A stretch of 32,489 nucleotides of DNA from assembly GCA_030748455.1 (NCBI GenBank), contig JASMLY010000051.1:1-32489 (forward strand). Direction: 5' to 3'. The translations under genes were made by a program, and so were the position numbers. The notes beneath the pieces were generated by a model. It was not told the origin of the DNA. It was given only the letters and a program-made list of their open reading frames with translations, and ran no database searches. This DNA comes from Phycisphaerales bacterium (GTDB lineage: Bacteria; Planctomycetota; Phycisphaerae; Phycisphaerales; SM1A02). Every line of letters begins with the position of its first letter. Positions within the stretch are counted from its first letter, which is position 1. This document shows positions 15,544 through 24,314 of this stretch, one piece after another.

Positions 15544-18500
15544 ATGACCCAACAGGTAATTGACCGTACCACGACCCTCGGCCGAGATACATCCTCAAAG
15601 TACAAATACGCAGGCGATCGCGTGATGACTGATGGAAATGCCATCATTTCACGAGTAGCGTACCTTGTCAATGGTGGGATTTCGATTTATACAATCACAC
15701 CCTCTTCACCATTTGGAGAAGCGTGTGCAAAGATGAATGCACTGGGGGTGAAAAATATCTATGGTGTTGTTCCACAATGCTTTATGGCTTGTGATGAAGC
15801 AGCAGCTGCATCGTTCGTCCAAGGCATGGCAGCAAAGGGCGTAGGTTCTGCAACGTGCTCCTCTTCGCAAGGGATTCTGTTGATGATTCCTGAAATGTAC
15901 AACGCAGCTGGGCAACTACTTCCCGTTTCGTTTTACATCGGAGCAAGAGATCTCTCGAGGCATTCACTGACAATTTTCGCGGGTCACAGTGATGTGTACG
16001 CAGTTCGAGACACTGGGATTCTCATTCTCTTTGCGAGTAATGCACAGGAGTTGCAAGATCTTGGTGCAATCGCCGAGCGTTTGAAGTGGGAAGTGAGTTT
16101 ACCAATCGCTGTCGTGTATGACGGCTTTCTTACAACACATCGGCAAACACAAGTGCAGGAGTTATCAGAAGAATTTTTTTGGGAGTTTATGCCCCATGAA
16201 AAAATGGCAGTACACAAAGCTCGCTCGCTAGATCCTGCCCACCCATCAGTTTGGGGTGCGAATGAAAACCCAGACGGGTATATGCAAGCAGGTCTCGCGC
16301 AAAGGCCACATACATTAGAAGCAGCAGCAATTCTTCCAAAACTCATGAACGAGTTTGCAACACTTACCGGGCGATCCTATTCCCCATACCAATATGTTGG
16401 TCATCCAGAAGCAACCGATGTCATTGTTGCTGCAGGTAGTTCAGTGAGTACGCTCCGTTCAACTGTTCAACACATGTTGCGGAAAGATCCGAACAAAAGA
16501 GTGGGTGTTTTAGGTGTACACGCGTTTCGACCATTTCTCACAGAATCCTTTGTTTCAACACTACCAAAAAGTGTAGAGCGGATCGCAGTCCTTGATCGTT
16601 CCATGACACACACCGCTCAAGATGAACCACTGTGTGCCGATGTCCGCGCAGCGCTGATGAAAGCAGTACAAGGATTCGATGGTATGCACCTTCCTCAACT
16701 TCCAGTTGTTACAGGTGGCATTTACGGTGTGGCAGGAAAAGATTTCCATGCAGGGTCTGTGATGGAAGTGTTTTCACATCTTGAGGAGATCGCACAATCA
16801 GGAAACGTGTGGACCAATTTTACTGTTGGCGTGAATGATGATGTAATGGGTAGTTCATTACCGCAGCAACCTGTGCCAAATATTTTTGAAGGCATTGATC
16901 TTCGCCAAGGTCGAATTGTCGCCTACGGTTCTGATGGAACTGTGAGTATGGTTAAAAGCGCAGCGGATATTTATTCTCATCAGCCAAACGACAGTGAAGA
17001 AGACGACTTTCTGTTTGTGGAATCTCATGCAGAATACGACAGTAAGAAGGCGGGGGGCGTGACGGTATCGCACTTTCGAGTTTCAAAAGAAAAACTTGAC
17101 GAGTGTTTTGATGTGTATAGCCCTGACTATGTTGCTGTACACCATCCTGCTCTTCTTGAAAAGCGTTCAGGAATCCTCGATGGAATCCGTAAAGGTGGAA
17201 TCTTTGTAATCAACACACCGGCACCTGCAGAAGAAGTTTTCGAATCTCTTCCACTTGAGATGCAACACACAATCGTAGATCAGAAAATAGAACTTTGGGT
17301 TGTGGATGCATTTCGGATTGCACACGAACAAGGACTTGGCAAAAAGATCAGCATGATTATGCAACGTGTACTCTTTGAAAAATTCGGTCTCATCACTTCT
17401 GAATCTGCAGATACTGCGATGGAAAAGGGTATTCGCAAAGCGTTTACAAAGAAGGGCGAAGAAGTTGTCAACAAGAACATTGAGGCGTTCAAACACGCTA
17501 TTGCTTCCTTAGTACAGATACCTGTTCCAGCTAAAGTTTCGAACAAACAGGTTTGTAATTCCAGCCAAGATCAGCTAGAACTGCTATGTACAGATTGTGT
17601 CCCTTCGCCAGATAAAATAGGGTTCCGAGATAGAATCCAAACACTCGGATTTGCTGGGCGCGGGAATGAAGTAACCGTTGGTGATTATTTTAATTTTGCT
17701 CGGGGGGGTGCTCGACCATCGGATACATGGAAAGGTTTGGCACGGAGTTTTGCCACTCAAATGCCAACATACATTCCAGCAAATTGCACAGAGTGTGGTG
17801 ATTGTGTCTTTTACTGTCCTACTGGCGATGCACTGCAACAAGTAAGACTAACCCCAGAACAACAACAAGAGTTAGAAACCCTTCCTCTTTCTCAGGTGTA
17901 CCGCAACATTGGTGGGTATGCCGTTGATGCTTCACATCACGAGTTTCCATCTTCAAAGAGAATACGCGACTTTAATGCCTACGGAATTGCTGTCGATCCA
18001 AACTTGTGTACTGGATGTAGCGTTTGTGCCGAAGCATGTCGGAAGGAAGCGATCGTAATGGAACCACGATCACCTGAGTATTACGATGAACTTGAGCATA
18101 ATCGTGAGTTACTTGAAGCAGGTTGTGCACTTGGTGGAGATGTAAATACACAAGTTGATCTTACGAAAAAACGCCACAGTAATCCAGAGATGGAGCAGTT
18201 ACCGAATTATGTCGGTGCTTCGGGTGCGTGTTCAGGTTGTTACGAACCACTGTACGTTTCTAAGTTTTTACAACTGTATCCTTACACGGTCATTTCCAAT
18301 GCTACGGGTTGCTCGTCGATCTGGGGGTCACAAGCATATGAGACACCCTACAGCACTGATGGAACAGGGTTTGGCCCAGCGTGGGTAAACCCCTTGTTCG
18401 AGAATAATGCAGCAGTGGGTGGAGGGATGGCACTCGGTGTTGCAAATGAACATGACCAATCTGAAGTATCAAAGCAGTTTGTGCTCAAAGCAATTACACA

Positions 18501-19398
18501 TGATGACAACTTGGCATCAACTCCAGAATTTGCAGAATTACGCAACCAACTGTTTGCGATTCAAGAATTTGACCGCGGACAGGGAACAACCCTCGAGGGT
18601 AGGTTTGCTCAAGTAGAACGAGTCAAGAAATTGCAAGATGCGATCGATTCAGTGCTTTCGCTAAAAACAAAAATGGGCACACAACTCAACGCACATTTGC
18701 AGATGTTACGTGCAACTATTTCAAGTCACCTTGATAAACAAACATTGATCGTTGGTGGTGATGGTTGGGCATTTGATATCGGATTGCAAATGATGGTGCA
18801 TGTGTTGCAATCATCCTTGAATGTCACGGTAATGGTTCTTGTAACGGATGTGTATTCGAATACTGGTGGCCAGATGTCTAAGGCAACTCCCAAAGGTATG
18901 GATGCACCGTTTGCCCCTGGCGGGAAGGAGTCAGAACGATTTCCTCTTGGCCTTTCAATTGCGAATGCGAACAATGCATTTGTCGCTCAAGTCAACATGG
19001 CATATCCAAACCACATGATAGGTGCGTACAAGAAGTCTGTTGAATTTGAAGGTCCCTCTCTCTTACTCTGTTACGTACCTTGTATGACTGCGCATAAATA
19101 TCTCGACAGTTTGGTGCCTGATCAAGCGAGGCGAGCGACGACTACAAGGTATTGGCCACTTTGGTCGTATGATCCTTCAACAGAAAAATGGAGCGTAGCA
19201 GGAAATCCCGAGAGTAAAAGGAGCGTTGCAAAATACGAAGGTGATTTTATCGAAGATTTCTGTAAGTACGAAGGGCGATTTCGTTCTCAGTTCAACACCG
19301 ATGGCTCTCCATCACATTTGCTGAATGAACAAGTCGAGGAAAATTTACGTATTTGGAATATCCTGCAAACGAATGCAGGTATAGAACCGAGGGAGTAA
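15544..19398 (+). CDS. Pyruvate:ferredoxin (flavodoxin) oxidoreductase-like multidomain protein
   Basis: A 1284-residue single-chain 2-oxoacid:ferredoxin oxidoreductase with full NifJ-like order. The N-terminal pyrimidine-binding domain has ITPSSPFGEA, SSSQGILLMIPEMYN and an Arg in YIGARDL. Then come domain II, the gamma domain (about 460-680) and a two-cluster ferredoxin domain (Cys748/751/754/758 in CTECGDCVFYC, Cys822/825/828/832 in CTGCSVCAEAC). The C-terminal TPP domain has Cys896/899 (ACSGC), Cys923 (NATGCSSIWG) and Cys1180 (YVPCM) for the proximal cluster, plus GDGWAFDIGLQ and VYSNTGGQMSKATP. All cluster Cys and the TPP motif are kept, so it looks active; the substrate is probably pyruvate. 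It is divergent from preA by 85 bases and only 2 bases from the next gene. No nif genes are present, so nitrogen fixation is not suggested. Confidence 0.9.
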   Translation: MTQQVIDRTTTLGRDTSSKYKYAGDRVMTDGNAIISRVAYLVNGGISIYTITPSSPFGEACAKMNALGVKNIYGVVPQCFMACDEAAAASFVQGMAAKGVGSATCSSSQGILLMIPEMYNAAGQLLPVSFYIGARDLSRHSLTIFAGHSDVYAVRDTGILILFASNAQELQDLGAIAERLKWEVSLPIAVVYDGFLTTHRQTQVQELSEEFFWEFMPHEKMAVHKARSLDPAHPSVWGANENPDGYMQAGLAQRPHTLEAAAILPKLMNEFATLTGRSYSPYQYVGHPEATDVIVAAGSSVSTLRSTVQHMLRKDPNKRVGVLGVHAFRPFLTESFVSTLPKSVERIAVLDRSMTHTAQDEPLCADVRAALMKAVQGFDGMHLPQLPVVTGGIYGVAGKDFHAGSVMEVFSHLEEIAQSGNVWTNFTVGVNDDVMGSSLPQQPVPNIFEGIDLRQGRIVAYGSDGTVSMVKSAADIYSHQPNDSEEDDFLFVESHAEYDSKKAGGVTVSHFRVSKEKLDECFDVYSPDYVAVHHPALLEKRSGILDGIRKGGIFVINTPAPAEEVFESLPLEMQHTIVDQKIELWVVDAFRIAHEQGLGKKISMIMQRVLFEKFGLITSESADTAMEKGIRKAFTKKGEEVVNKNIEAFKHAIASLVQIPVPAKVSNKQVCNSSQDQLELLCTDCVPSPDKIGFRDRIQTLGFAGRGNEVTVGDYFNFARGGARPSDTWKGLARSFATQMPTYIPANCTECGDCVFYCPTGDALQQVRLTPEQQQELETLPLSQVYRNIGGYAVDASHHEFPSSKRIRDFNAYGIAVDPNLCTGCSVCAEACRKEAIVMEPRSPEYYDELEHNRELLEAGCALGGDVNTQVDLTKKRHSNPEMEQLPNYVGASGACSGCYEPLYVSKFLQLYPYTVISNATGCSSIWGSQAYETPYSTDGTGFGPAWVNPLFENNAAVGGGMALGVANEHDQSEVSKQFVLKAITHDDNLASTPEFAELRNQLFAIQEFDRGQGTTLEGRFAQVERVKKLQDAIDSVLSLKTKMGTQLNAHLQMLRATISSHLDKQTLIVGGDGWAFDIGLQMMVHVLQSSLNVTVMVLVTDVYSNTGGQMSKATPKGMDAPFAPGGKESERFPLGLSIANANNAFVAQVNMAYPNHMIGAYKKSVEFEGPSLLLCYVPCMTAHKYLDSLVPDQARRATTTRYWPLWSYDPSTEKWSVAGNPESKRSVAKYEGDFIEDFCKYEGRFRSQFNTDGSPSHLLNEQVEENLRIWNILQTNAGIEPRE

Positions 19399-19400
19399 CA

Positions 19401-20090
19401 ATGTTTAAAGCGATTAGCGAGTTATGGTCAGGCCGTCACGAAGAACTTTTCGAAGCAGGAACTCACGATGCAATCCGACTTCGGATGCATCGGGCGTTTT
19501 CTTGGATGCGAAAAGCTCAAGGGTTCGAAGTTCCAGAAGATGCTGACGCAAAACTAATTTTCTCTTGGATTGGCCTCAATACGTTGTACGCGAAGTGGGA
19601 TAGTAATATCGATAATCGACAGCCCGAATGGCAAGTTCGAGAAGAGTTCCTTCGATGGATGGTACAACAAGATGCAACTGGTCGCGTTCAGCAGGTTCTG
19701 CTTGATAACCGAAAGCATTGCGATCGATTACTTTCTGAAGAACATTTGATCAATTCCTATTGGGGGAACCCAACAGAAGAGGAAGCCCGTAAGGCGAGAA
19801 CAAAACCTCGAAAGATTGGGAAGCACTATCATGACTCAGATGAAGTCATCAAAGTCTTGATACCGCTCATTAAATGTGTTGCAATGTTACGATCTCAGCT
19901 CGTGCATGGGCAATCAACGTATGGAAGTAGTGCAAATCGAGAAGTAGTTGAAGCAGGGGCTAAAGTGATGTTCGATTTGGTGATGACACTTTTGCAAATT
20001 GTTGCAGAAGATGGATTGTGGGAGGATGATTCAGTTTGGCAACCAGTTCCATATCCACCGATGAAACCTCACTTCAGACGAGATTCCTGA
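19401..20090 (+). CDS. HEPN-like domain protein (Apea type?)
   Basis: A 229-residue, mainly helical soluble protein without signal or membrane segments. It carries FSWIGLNTLYAKWD (about 54-67) and the motif LRSQLVHG, where Arg164 and His169 match the R-x4-6-H signature of HEPN RNases. The combination of a WIxLNxLY block with RxxLVHG resembles the Apea-like HEPN group; this is recognition by motif only. The gene starts 2 bases after the PFOR-like stop with a GGGAG ribosome site, so the two are co-transcribed. HEPN proteins can be RNases, toxins or non-catalytic regulators. No antitoxin-like (MNT) gene is adjacent. The role next to an oxidoreductase is unexplained. Confidence 0.6.
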   Translation: MFKAISELWSGRHEELFEAGTHDAIRLRMHRAFSWMRKAQGFEVPEDADAKLIFSWIGLNTLYAKWDSNIDNRQPEWQVREEFLRWMVQQDATGRVQQVLLDNRKHCDRLLSEEHLINSYWGNPTEEEARKARTKPRKIGKHYHDSDEVIKVLIPLIKCVAMLRSQLVHGQSTYGSSANREVVEAGAKVMFDLVMTLLQIVAEDGLWEDDSVWQPVPYPPMKPHFRRDS

Positions 20091-20132
20091 ATGCAAACAT
20101 CGCTCATTCATGATTTTAAAATGGGTGCAATC

Positions 20133-20155
20133 GTTGATGTTGAGACAACATTAAC
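20133..20155. terminator. Hairpin between convergent HEPN and esterase genes
   Basis: GTTGATGTTG (20133-20142) and CAACATTAAC (20146-20155) form a 10-base stem with one G-U pair and a 3-base loop. It overlaps the esterase stop codon and lies 43 bases after the HEPN gene stop. It lacks a T run on either side, so it may be a weak bidirectional terminator or a 3' stabilising structure. Confidence 0.4.
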
Positions 20156-21188
20156 AATCACCCCAAGCGGAAATGACTTCGAGTAGGTCGCCGATGTTGA
20201 CAGTGCCGTCGTTGTTGATGTCAGCGTTGGGATCGTTGCCATCCCAATTGTCAATCACGATGAGAAGGTCGTTGACATTGACCGAATCATTGCCATCGAG
20301 GTCTGCAGTACAAGGAAGATGTTCTTGATTCAAGTGAGTTTCCATGTAATCAAACAAGTGGTCAATGCCTTCGTCGCTCATCACTGGGAAATGGCTGCCT
20401 GTATTGATTTCCCAAAGTTCAGCAGAACCTGCAGATGGATCTTCGCAATTTTCATAGATCCATCGTGTAGTTTCGTCAAACCAGATCCACCATTCGAAGT
20501 CAAATGAACCAGCATCGCTTGGGCTCGTTGAACAACTATTGTGTTGCGCCCAGAATTGCATGGTTGATGTCGAACTTGGATATTCGACAAGGTCAAGACC
20601 AAGATACCCACCCAGCCAAAAAATAACAGCATCCCAATTACCATGTATTTCAAGTACATGGACAGGTTCGCTTGGTTGGCAGTTTGATTCGTCTTGCCAC
20701 ATTGCTCCCGCGATACTAATTAAGGAAGCAAACACTTCGGGGGCGTCGCACGCAAGACGGTGCGCCATAAAACCACCGTTTGAATATCCCACTACGTGGA
20801 TACGACGTGGGTCGACGTTGTAATTTTCTTTTATAGAATCAACGAGTGCAAGTAAGTAGCCTACATGGTCATTGTGGGAATCGAACATGTCACAACAGGC
20901 ATCGGTCGCGTTCCAATAGAACTCACCTACACTATCTTGGCTCCCTGTTGGATTCACAAAGATGTACCCGCGATCATACGCATCGTCATTCAATGCGATG
21001 AGCCAATCGCTCCAACCTGTTGTAAAGGGGTTGTACCCATGTAAAAAAATAATTACTGGGGTTGACACATCAGGATCGTAATTTGCAGGAAGATGGATCG
21101 GAACTTGGTCGGGGGGTGTTTGATCATCCCATTGTGCTGCTGCGACACCAAATGAAGAAGCAATAAAAAGGAGGAGTAAACACTTCAT
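20151..21188 (-). CDS. Secreted PHB-depolymerase/feruloyl-esterase-like hydrolase with dockerin-like tail
   Basis: A 345-residue secreted alpha/beta hydrolase of the LpqC / poly(3-hydroxybutyrate) depolymerase-like family. A signal peptide spans about 1-18 (MKCLLLLFIASSFGVAAA). The oxyanion region is IIFLHGYNP, the nucleophile is Ser136 in GYSNGGF, with Asp186 (IHGNWDAV) and His266 (TGSHFPV). Residues about 294-345 form two dockerin-like EF-hand halves (DLDGNDSVNVNDLLIVIDNW, then DINNDGTVNIGDLLEVISAW). Natural substrates could be polyester, feruloylated or acetylated polysaccharide. The ATG overlaps the upstream MscS stop as ATGA, so it is the last gene of a four-gene minus-strand unit starting at the peroxiredoxin. 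The fold assignment is secure; the substrate is not. Confidence 0.87.
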   Translation of the reverse strand: MKCLLLLFIASSFGVAAAQWDDQTPPDQVPIHLPANYDPDVSTPVIIFLHGYNPFTTGWSDWLIALNDDAYDRGYIFVNPTGSQDSVGEFYWNATDACCDMFDSHNDHVGYLLALVDSIKENYNVDPRRIHVVGYSNGGFMAHRLACDAPEVFASLISIAGAMWQDESNCQPSEPVHVLEIHGNWDAVIFWLGGYLGLDLVEYPSSTSTMQFWAQHNSCSTSPSDAGSFDFEWWIWFDETTRWIYENCEDPSAGSAELWEINTGSHFPVMSDEGIDHLFDYMETHLNQEHLPCTADLDGNDSVNVNDLLIVIDNWDGNDPNADINNDGTVNIGDLLEVISAWGDC

Positions 21189-21928
21189 GCGTTTTTTTTC
21201 AGAATTTCACTATTATTAAAAATAGAGTTTGGCACATAGAGCGTACTGCCATCTTCAGTTTTTAAATATGTCGCGTACAAGCCAATGCTCGTGATTTCGC
21301 CAGCGATTTTTCCAGAGATGATGCTGTCACCAACTTTAAATGGGCGGTTGAGCATGACAACAATTCCACCAAAGAAATTCGCAACAACATCTTTTGATGC
21401 AAATGCGATGCCAGCGCCACCAATACCCCCTATGGTTATCACCGCGTTCATATTGATTCCAAGCGATTGCAACATCACGATGAGTCCTACTACCCAAGTA
21501 ACCACAACACCAATACTAGCGAGAGCTTGAATTGCGGTGGTGTCGAGTTCAATATCGTCAGTCTTGTGATGCCACGAATTCAATACTGTGGAGAATGCAC
21601 GGATTCCCCTTGACACAAACCAAGTGGCAATGACTATCAGTAATCCAATTCTACCCATCGAAATCACACTGTCAATCGTGATGATTTTATCACCAGATTC
21701 AATCTGGAAAGGGGACCATTGAAAATGTTCTGTTATCCGTTGCGCCGAAAGAGTTAGTGCAATAACCCAGATTGCAACTCCAAGTGGTGTTGGAAGAGAC
21801 GAACCAATCGCCGTTCGAATATCGCCAAGTGTGCCTTCGCCACCTTTGCCAAACAGTTTAGTTATCGCAAACAAAATAATGTGGAGTACAAGTGCAGAAC
21901 CGAGAGTAATAGCAATAAATATAACCAT
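21185..21928 (-). CDS. MscS family mechanosensitive channel
   Basis: A 247-residue small-conductance mechanosensitive channel protein. Four hydrophobic segments are visible (about 1-25, 48-64, 90-108, 134-156). They are followed by the pore-lining/beta-domain signature GIGGAGIAFASKDVVANFFG and the stretch NRPFKVGD that starts the beta domain. It ends soon after LYVPNSIFNNSEI, so the large C-terminal cytoplasmic cage of E. coli MscS is reduced. The likely role is turgor release in the inner membrane. The stop overlaps the downstream esterase start (ATGA), and 20 bases separate it from the FMN reductase stop upstream. Confidence 0.9.
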   Translation of the reverse strand: MVIFIAITLGSALVLHIILFAITKLFGKGGEGTLGDIRTAIGSSLPTPLGVAIWVIALTLSAQRITEHFQWSPFQIESGDKIITIDSVISMGRIGLLIVIATWFVSRGIRAFSTVLNSWHHKTDDIELDTTAIQALASIGVVVTWVVGLIVMLQSLGINMNAVITIGGIGGAGIAFASKDVVANFFGGIVVMLNRPFKVGDSIISGKIAGEITSIGLYATYLKTEDGSTLYVPNSIFNNSEILKKNA

Positions 21929-21948
21929 GTGTGCATAATAGCAAATTG

Positions 21949-22521
21949 TTAGTGTAAACCGCGAATAACTCGCACTAACTCTGATGCCATTGCTTCAAGC
22001 TGATGCTGCATTTTGTCGTCCTCAATGCAGTTATCATTCGTTAGGTTGTTTTTGCAATGTCCAACAATCACATGTTGTGGGAGCACATAAGTTCCGTACG
22101 TTCCTAACATTGTTTTCAAATGATAGACACCGTTGCGACCACCAAGCCCAGAAGCTGCGCAGAGTACACCCGCAATCTTTCCCTTCCAGCAAGCATCCCA
22201 CCGTTCACCTGGTTCGGGACGAGTAGACCAATCAATCGTGTTTTTTAAAATGCCCGTTAATGAACTGTTGTACTCAGGACTTGCGATCAAAAAACCGTTG
22301 TGGTTTTTAAGCAATTGTTGAAACCTAGAAACAGATTCGGGTTTGCCATGTTCTGCTTCATAATCTTCACAGTACAACGGCATTTGATACTCAAACAAAT
22401 CAACAAAAGTTGTTTCTGCGCCAGCTTTTTCAGCAGCGTTCAAGGCGACTTTTGCTAGCCGTTTGTTGTACGAACCTTTACGGATGCTGCCAGAGAAGGC
22501 GAGAATTTTTGGAATGCTCAT
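21949..22521 (-). CDS. NAD(P)H-dependent FMN reductase
   Basis: A 190-residue flavodoxin-like NAD(P)H:FMN oxidoreductase (SsuE/ChrR/ArsH-type superfamily). The FMN phosphate loop is SGSIRKGSYNKRLA near the N-terminus, followed by the SPEYNSSLTGILKNTIDW block that is highly typical of the family. It probably makes reduced FMN or acts as a quinone/chromate/azo reductase; the substrate is not readable. Its ATG overlaps the peroxiredoxin stop (ATGA), so the two are co-translated and likely share a redox-stress role. The end is 20 bases from the MscS start. Confidence 0.9.
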   Translation of the reverse strand: MSIPKILAFSGSIRKGSYNKRLAKVALNAAEKAGAETTFVDLFEYQMPLYCEDYEAEHGKPESVSRFQQLLKNHNGFLIASPEYNSSLTGILKNTIDWSTRPEPGERWDACWKGKIAGVLCAASGLGGRNGVYHLKTMLGTYGTYVLPQHVIVGHCKNNLTNDNCIEDDKMQHQLEAMASELVRVIRGLH

Positions 22522-23114
22522 AAAGATGCTACATTCGAGGATAGATAATCGGCAACACCGTCAGCGTTTGGCTTCATACCATCATCGCCTTTGTTCCAGC
22601 CAGCGGGGCAAACTTCACCGTGTTCTTCGGTGAATTGAAGTGCATCAACCATTCGAAGCATTTCGTCAACGTTTCTGCCAAGGGGTAGGTTATTGACAAC
22701 TTGATGTTGTACGATGCCATTTTTATCGATAAGGAAACTTGCACGAAGTGCAACGCCTGCATCGTGAAGGATGCCGTAATCGGTTGCTATTTGATGTTTT
22801 ACGTCTGCGACCATTGGGAATCGTACTTCTCCGATTCCACCGTTTTCAAAAGAAGTATTTCTCCATGCTGCGTGTGTAAACTGTGAATCAATGGAGCAAC
22901 CAATAAGTTGTACATTTCGATCCTTGAATTCATCTACCCGTTTTTCATGCGCGATAATCTCAGTCGGGCAGACGAACGTAAAATCAAGTGGCCAGAAGAA
23001 AAGAACCACATACTGCCCACGAAACTGATCGAGTGATAACTCTTGAATTGCCCCGTTTGGCATCACTGCTTGGGCGGAAAATAAAGGGGCTTCTTGATTG
23101 ACTAAAACAGACAT
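22518..23114 (-). CDS. Typical 2-Cys peroxiredoxin (AhpC/Prx1)
   Basis: A 198-residue thiol peroxidase that reduces H2O2 and organic peroxides. The peroxidatic Cys49 is in FVCPTE, Arg123 matches the active-site Arg and the resolving Cys169 is in EVCPAGW. A GGIG segment is present but no C-terminal YF motif, suggesting a form resistant to over-oxidation. A ribosome site AAGGA lies 8 bases before the ATG at 23114. It heads the minus-strand set prx - FMN reductase - mscS - esterase. The 45-base gap to the divergent porin gene must carry both promoters. The reductant (AhpF or thioredoxin) is not in the window. Confidence 0.95.
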   Translation of the reverse strand: MSVLVNQEAPLFSAQAVMPNGAIQELSLDQFRGQYVVLFFWPLDFTFVCPTEIIAHEKRVDEFKDRNVQLIGCSIDSQFTHAAWRNTSFENGGIGEVRFPMVADVKHQIATDYGILHDAGVALRASFLIDKNGIVQHQVVNNLPLGRNVDEMLRMVDALQFTEEHGEVCPAGWNKGDDGMKPNADGVADYLSSNVASL

Positions 23115-23159
23115 AATTGGATTCCTTATATTGAAAATTGTATTGTATCATTCCTCTTT

Positions 23160-24314
23160 ATGAAGACATTCACGTTCATTTTATTCTTGATCATTTCCGC
23201 TCCTTCCTTTTCTCAATCGCTTCCCCATTATGAATTCCATAAACATCGCATTGGGCATAAGGATCGAGCTGAGCAACGTACAGATGAACGCGCCACATTC
23301 ACATTTGAACCAATGATGGCCTGGACATATCAGCACGCGTCAAAGGTGCTGCCAGGTTCACCCCACGCCAAGGCAATTTTGTATTACGACGTTGGTGGGA
23401 CTTGGACAGTTTGGAATGATTCAGAGGGCCTTGGGCAGTTTGTCTATGGAATTCAAGGAAATGTTGCAGGGGGAACACCAAGTTCACCATCTCTTTCATC
23501 GAGCCTCGGCAATCCAATGGCGATGAATAACATTTTGACGTCTGAAAAACTCGAACTAGCATCTCTGTACTGGCAACAATCGTTTTCAAATCACAAAACC
23601 CGACTTCGAGTAGGAAAATTTTTAGACGCAAGTTTTTTTGATCAAAACACAATAGCTTCTGATTCTGTAAGCGGTTTCTTGGCACAGAATTTCAACCAAT
23701 CAATTACCAATCCAATGCCCGATTATGGATTTGGAATCAATGTTGCATGGGATGTAACTGAAAAAAGTGTTTTGCGTTTTGGTATCGCAAATTCTGAACC
23801 AAAAGGGGTGCGGACAACAGGGTTTGGCGGAATGTCGTGGGGACATTTGTTTTCTATTGCGGAGTACGACATCACCTCAAACCAAAAAATTGGCGGAGTT
23901 GATCGTGTTGGACATTATCGATTTATGGTTTGGCATAACGGGGCAGAAAATTCTGCTGGAACCGGCGATACGAACGGTTGGGGCTTGTTGTTCAATTGTG
24001 ACCAGCAGATTTCCGATGCTATGACAATTTTTGCTAGGATTGGCGGTGGTGAAGAAGATGTAACACCATCAAATTTTAGTGTTTCAACTGGTTTTCAAGT
24101 TAACGATCCATTTGGGTTCACGAACATGACTACTGGTCTTGCATATCAGTATGCAGAATTGTCGAACGGAAACAATCATCAAAATTTAGTCGAGTGGTTT
24201 GCGAGAATAAAAATGGAGAACGGTTTAAACGTAGGTCCAGTTCTTCAATATTTTGAAGATGATGCAATCGACGGTTCATTTGTTCTTGGGTTCAGGACGA
24301 GTTTAAGTTTTTGA
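23160..24314 (+). CDS. OprB-like carbohydrate porin
   Basis: A 384-residue outer-membrane beta-barrel protein. A signal peptide spans about 1-19 (MKTFTFILFLIISAPSFSQ). The body is a series of amphipathic strands with aromatic ends (AILYYDVGGTWTVW, KTRLRVGKFLDASFFDQN, YRFMVWHNGAEN, MTIFARIGGGEE), closing with FVLGFRTSLSF and a C-terminal Phe, the usual barrel-assembly signal. The GKFLDxxxFDxN segment and NFNQS are typical of OprB family porins for sugar diffusion. There is no clear ribosome site before the ATG. The last 23 bases overlap the convergent TVP38-like gene. An outer-membrane porin supports a diderm cell plan. Confidence 0.85.
   Translation: MKTFTFILFLIISAPSFSQSLPHYEFHKHRIGHKDRAEQRTDERATFTFEPMMAWTYQHASKVLPGSPHAKAILYYDVGGTWTVWNDSEGLGQFVYGIQGNVAGGTPSSPSLSSSLGNPMAMNNILTSEKLELASLYWQQSFSNHKTRLRVGKFLDASFFDQNTIASDSVSGFLAQNFNQSITNPMPDYGFGINVAWDVTEKSVLRFGIANSEPKGVRTTGFGGMSWGHLFSIAEYDITSNQKIGGVDRVGHYRFMVWHNGAENSAGTGDTNGWGLLFNCDQQISDAMTIFARIGGGEEDVTPSNFSVSTGFQVNDPFGFTNMTTGLAYQYAELSNGNNHQNLVEWFARIKMENGLNVGPVLQYFEDDAIDGSFVLGFRTSLSF

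Noticed and set aside
15544..19398. Naming the PFOR-like gene nifJ and inferring nitrogen fixation
   Set aside because: The domain order matches NifJ, but no nif gene is nearby and the neighbours are pyrimidine catabolism genes; a neutral name is safer.
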